Assembly: GCA_002282715.1 (NCBI GenBank)
Contig: NCKC01000013.1
Location: forward strand, 23,276 to 87,275
Direction: 5' to 3'
Length of the DNA stretch: 64,000 nucleotides
Source of the DNA: Halothiobacillus sp. 15-55-196
GTDB taxonomy: Bacteria > Pseudomonadota > Gammaproteobacteria > Halothiobacillales > Halothiobacillaceae
Every line of letters begins with the position of its first letter. Positions within the stretch are counted from its first letter, which is position 1. Of this stretch, positions 62,294 to 64,000 are shown in pieces. The translations under genes and the position numbers were made by a program. Under the pieces are notes generated by a model. The model searched no databases. It saw only the letters and a list, made by a program, of their open reading frames with translations, and was not told where the DNA came from.

Positions 62294-62656
62294 ATGCAAA
62301 CCGAACCCGCCTTCACCGAAACGGAGCTCGCACGTCGGTGGAACGTCAGCATCAAGACCCTGCAACGCTGGCGCAGCGAAGAACGCGGCCCGCCGTACAT
62401 CAAGCTCTCAAAGGCCATCCGCTATCCAGTCGATGAGATCGTCACCTATGAGCAGGCGATCCGCCAGGGCATGTCTCACGAAGTGCCCCTGCCATCCTTG
62501 AACGAAGCGCAGCCCGTTGTCGAATCTCCCGCGCCCGCCGCCCCCGAACCAAAGCGGTACTACTTGAACGAGGCCTTCGCACTCATCGCGCAGTACGGCA
62601 GTCTTGAAGCGGCCGAGGCCGCGCTGACGGAGGCGCGCGATGAAGCCCAAGGTTGA
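62294..62656 (+). CDS. Helix-turn-helix (excisionase/MerR-like) protein
   Basis: 120 residues. Residues 5-55 are a HTH_17/excisionase-type winged helix: FTETELARRWNVSIKTLQRWRSEERGPPYIKLSKAIRYPVDEI. A proline- and alanine-rich linker (75-90) leads to a helical C-terminus. Such proteins are common at the start of integrative islands, where they act as small regulators or excisionases. It overlaps the next gene by 17 bases. Role unproven. Confidence 0.8.
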   Translation: MQTEPAFTETELARRWNVSIKTLQRWRSEERGPPYIKLSKAIRYPVDEIVTYEQAIRQGMSHEVPLPSLNEAQPVVESPAPAAPEPKRYYLNEAFALIAQYGSLEAAEAALTEARDEAQG

Positions 62657-63188
62657 TGCCAACAAGCAGGGCGTTGCGCCCAGCCCGGATCAGCCAGACC
62701 TCACGTATCCGGTCCTCGATGAAAACCAGTTGTCCTCGAGGTGGAATCTCTCACCCAAGACGCTGCAAAAGTGGCGCTCGGAAGGAATCGGCCCGCCCGC
62801 CTGGCACCTCAACAGATCTATCCGTTACCTTCTGATGGAGGTCGAGGCCTTCGAGCGCAAGGCTCGGGTCACTTGGAAATCCCCTGCCGGATGCCCGTTG
62901 TCCGAATCATCTCCCACAGCACGTGAAGACGCCATCGAGCAGATGATGCAGAAGCGGCCTGAACGCCGTGATCGGGTTTTCTACTCCGCCAAAGAGGTGG
63001 TCGACATCACTGGATTGCCCGGTTACTGGATTCACCAGAATCAGGAACGCCTGCGGCTCGGCATTCCGTTCTACCGGATCGCAAACGGTGACGTCATCCG
63101 CTTCAGCATCGAGGAACTCTTCCTCTGGGAGATGCATCACCTGCGCCCATGCCGGTACCCGGCGAACGGGAATGCTGACGCCCCGTAG
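62640..63188 (+). CDS. Two-module helix-turn-helix protein, paralogue of its neighbour
   Basis: 182 residues. The first module, LDENQLSSRWNLSPKTLQKWRSEGIGPPAWHLNRSIRYLLMEVEAF, is clearly related to the upstream gene's HTH. A second similar module near residues 115-165 (FYSAKEVVDITGLPGYWIHQNQERLRLGIPFYRIANGDVIRFSIEEL) suggests duplication. No DNA target is evident. Overlap with the preceding gene indicates co-translation. Confidence 0.75.
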   Translation: MKPKVDANKQGVAPSPDQPDLTYPVLDENQLSSRWNLSPKTLQKWRSEGIGPPAWHLNRSIRYLLMEVEAFERKARVTWKSPAGCPLSESSPTAREDAIEQMMQKRPERRDRVFYSAKEVVDITGLPGYWIHQNQERLRLGIPFYRIANGDVIRFSIEELFLWEMHHLRPCRYPANGNADAP

Positions 63189-63260
63189 TTGGGGCGGTCG
63201 TGGCGAAGTGTGTTGCCCTGCGTTCCGATATTTCGTTGATTAGTTGAAATTGGAGAACAA

Positions 63261-63890
63261 ATGGAACACACTCCATCAATGCTCTCCGAGACCCACACCC
63301 AGCGCATCCTTGATCTGGCCAGCCAGAGAGGACTGCTGCGTGCCAGCGATTTGGACGCCATCGGCTCGCCCCGGGTCATCCTGACGCGCATGACTGCAGC
63401 AGGACTGCTGGAACGGGTCGGGCGTGGTCTTTACCGTCTGCCAGGCGCACAGGTGACGGAATTTGAGAGTCTTGCCCTTGTCGCCACCAGGGTGCCGCAA
63501 GCCGTGTTCTGCCTGCTCACCGCACTCCAGTTTCACGGGCTGACCACCCAACTACCGCGTCAAGTCTGGATCGCCATGCCACGCGGCAGCCACTCACCCC
63601 GGATCGACTATCCCCCGATCCGGATGGTTCAGATGGCCGGTAGCGCTCATCTGGCAGGCGTCGAGGAGCACTTGTGCAACGGGGTGAAGGTGCGGCTCTA
63701 CAGCCCGGCCAAGACCGTGGTCGATTGCTTCAAACATCGCAACAAGATCGGTCTGGATGTGGCGCTGGAGGCCTTGAAAGACGCCTGGAGGACGCGCAAG
63801 GCGTCTGCAGATGATCTGTGGCGCTACGCTCAGGATTGCCGCGTCGCCACTGTGATGCGCCCCTACATGGAAGCAGTCGCCCACAACTGA
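63261..63890 (+). CDS. AbiEi-family antitoxin-like protein
   Basis: 209 residues with an N-terminal winged helix (ILDLASQRGLLRASDLDAIGSPRVILTRMTAAGLLERVGRGLYRLPG) and the AbiEi C-terminal domain (VPQAVFCLLTALQFHGLTTQLPRQVWIAMPRG..., VRLYSPAKTVVDCFKHRNKIG). AbiEi proteins repress, and counter the toxicity of, AbiEii nucleotidyltransferases in type IV toxin-antitoxin/phage-defence pairs. No AbiEii gene starts directly after it here, which is unusual: the next gene begins 89 bases on and looks different. Confidence 0.88.
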   Translation: MEHTPSMLSETHTQRILDLASQRGLLRASDLDAIGSPRVILTRMTAAGLLERVGRGLYRLPGAQVTEFESLALVATRVPQAVFCLLTALQFHGLTTQLPRQVWIAMPRGSHSPRIDYPPIRMVQMAGSAHLAGVEEHLCNGVKVRLYSPAKTVVDCFKHRNKIGLDVALEALKDAWRTRKASADDLWRYAQDCRVATVMRPYMEAVAHN

Positions 63891-63924
63891 CGCCACGGCC
63901 GCCGAGACGGGCGGGCTTCTCTTT

Positions 63925-63962
63925 GGTTTAAAAATTTGGTAGGATTACGGTTGTTTTAAACC
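63925..63962 (+). promoter_or_regulatory. Inverted-repeat operator before the last gene
   Basis: GGTTTAAAA (63925-63933) and TTTTAAACC (63954-63962) form an exact inverted repeat 20 bases apart, extending with one mismatch into flanking T/A-rich bases. It lies just upstream of a strong ribosome site and ATG, so it is a likely repressor site. Confidence 0.55.
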
Positions 63963-63979
63963 CAACCCAAGGAGGCGTC

Positions 63980-64000
63980 ATGATTGCAGATCGCATTCGT
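63980..64000 (+). CDS. Start of a truncated gene, possibly an XRE-type regulator
   Basis: ATG 63980 follows GGAGG by five bases. Only MIADRIR is visible before the window ends. That start is common in XRE/Cro helix-turn-helix regulators, and the inverted repeat before it fits an autoregulator, but seven residues cannot decide this. It does not look like the start of AbiEii. Confidence 0.4.

Overview
The window looks like chromosome of a gammaproteobacterium with moderately high G+C. The gmk-rpoZ-spoT order, YfbR, BolA, RlmJ, GlnE, FeoABC and a DsrE-like secreted protein suggest a chemolithotrophic, sulfur-oxidising type such as Halothiobacillus. That genus is an inference from gene content only; no rRNA or tRNA gene was recognised.

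Layout. 1-15.6 kb: housekeeping and signalling genes (partial ggt, rlmJ, a YfcE-like phosphoesterase, a sugar kinase fused to a Rieske domain, a GGDEF-EAL protein, bolA, an HDOD protein, then DedA-gmk-rpoZ-spoT, a glycine-zipper lipoprotein, TerC, xthA and degP). 15.8-34.1 kb: a Tat-exported PhoD lipoprotein, a HAD phosphatase, a CinA-type protein, hemH, trxB, two small membrane proteins resembling transhydrogenase membrane domains, yfbR, dgt, a beta-hydroxyacid dehydrogenase, exoD, a TerC-CBS protein, purH, rmuC and a PrpA-type phosphatase. 34.5-39.5 kb: a DsrE-like protein, glnE, a YaiI-type protein and an OmpH/Skp chaperone.

39.8-48.9 kb is a tightly overlapping operon resembling a reduced aryl-polyene-type lipid cluster: ACP, ketosynthase, ACP, membrane protein, acyl-AMP ligase fused to a hotdog dehydratase, acyltransferase, LolA-like carrier, MMPL exporter and a second dehydratase. 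The LolA-like gene carries a 225-bp repeat inserted in frame inside its signal peptide. 48.9-53.5 kb is an accessory patch: murI, then a decayed integron with two attC sites, a VOC cassette, a monooxygenase cassette broken by a stop codon, an attI-like core site and an integrase gene gutted by the same repeat family. 53.7-61.9 kb: an SNF2/SWIM helicase, a Fur-box-preceded feoA-feoA-feoB-feoC operon, cbpA and a type-B rpmJ. From 62.3 kb an accessory island seems to begin, with tandem HTH proteins, an AbiEi-like antitoxin protein and the start of a further gene behind an inverted-repeat operator.

Dispersed repeats are a theme. At least three copies of a terminal-inverted-repeat element (ends GGCACCTCGAAAAACC) with about 6-bp target duplications have inserted after a gene, inside a signal peptide and inside the integrase. 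There are also CCCCCTTT-type and CATTCCCGCG-type palindromic repeats and a second inverted-repeat element that supplies the stop codon of dgt.
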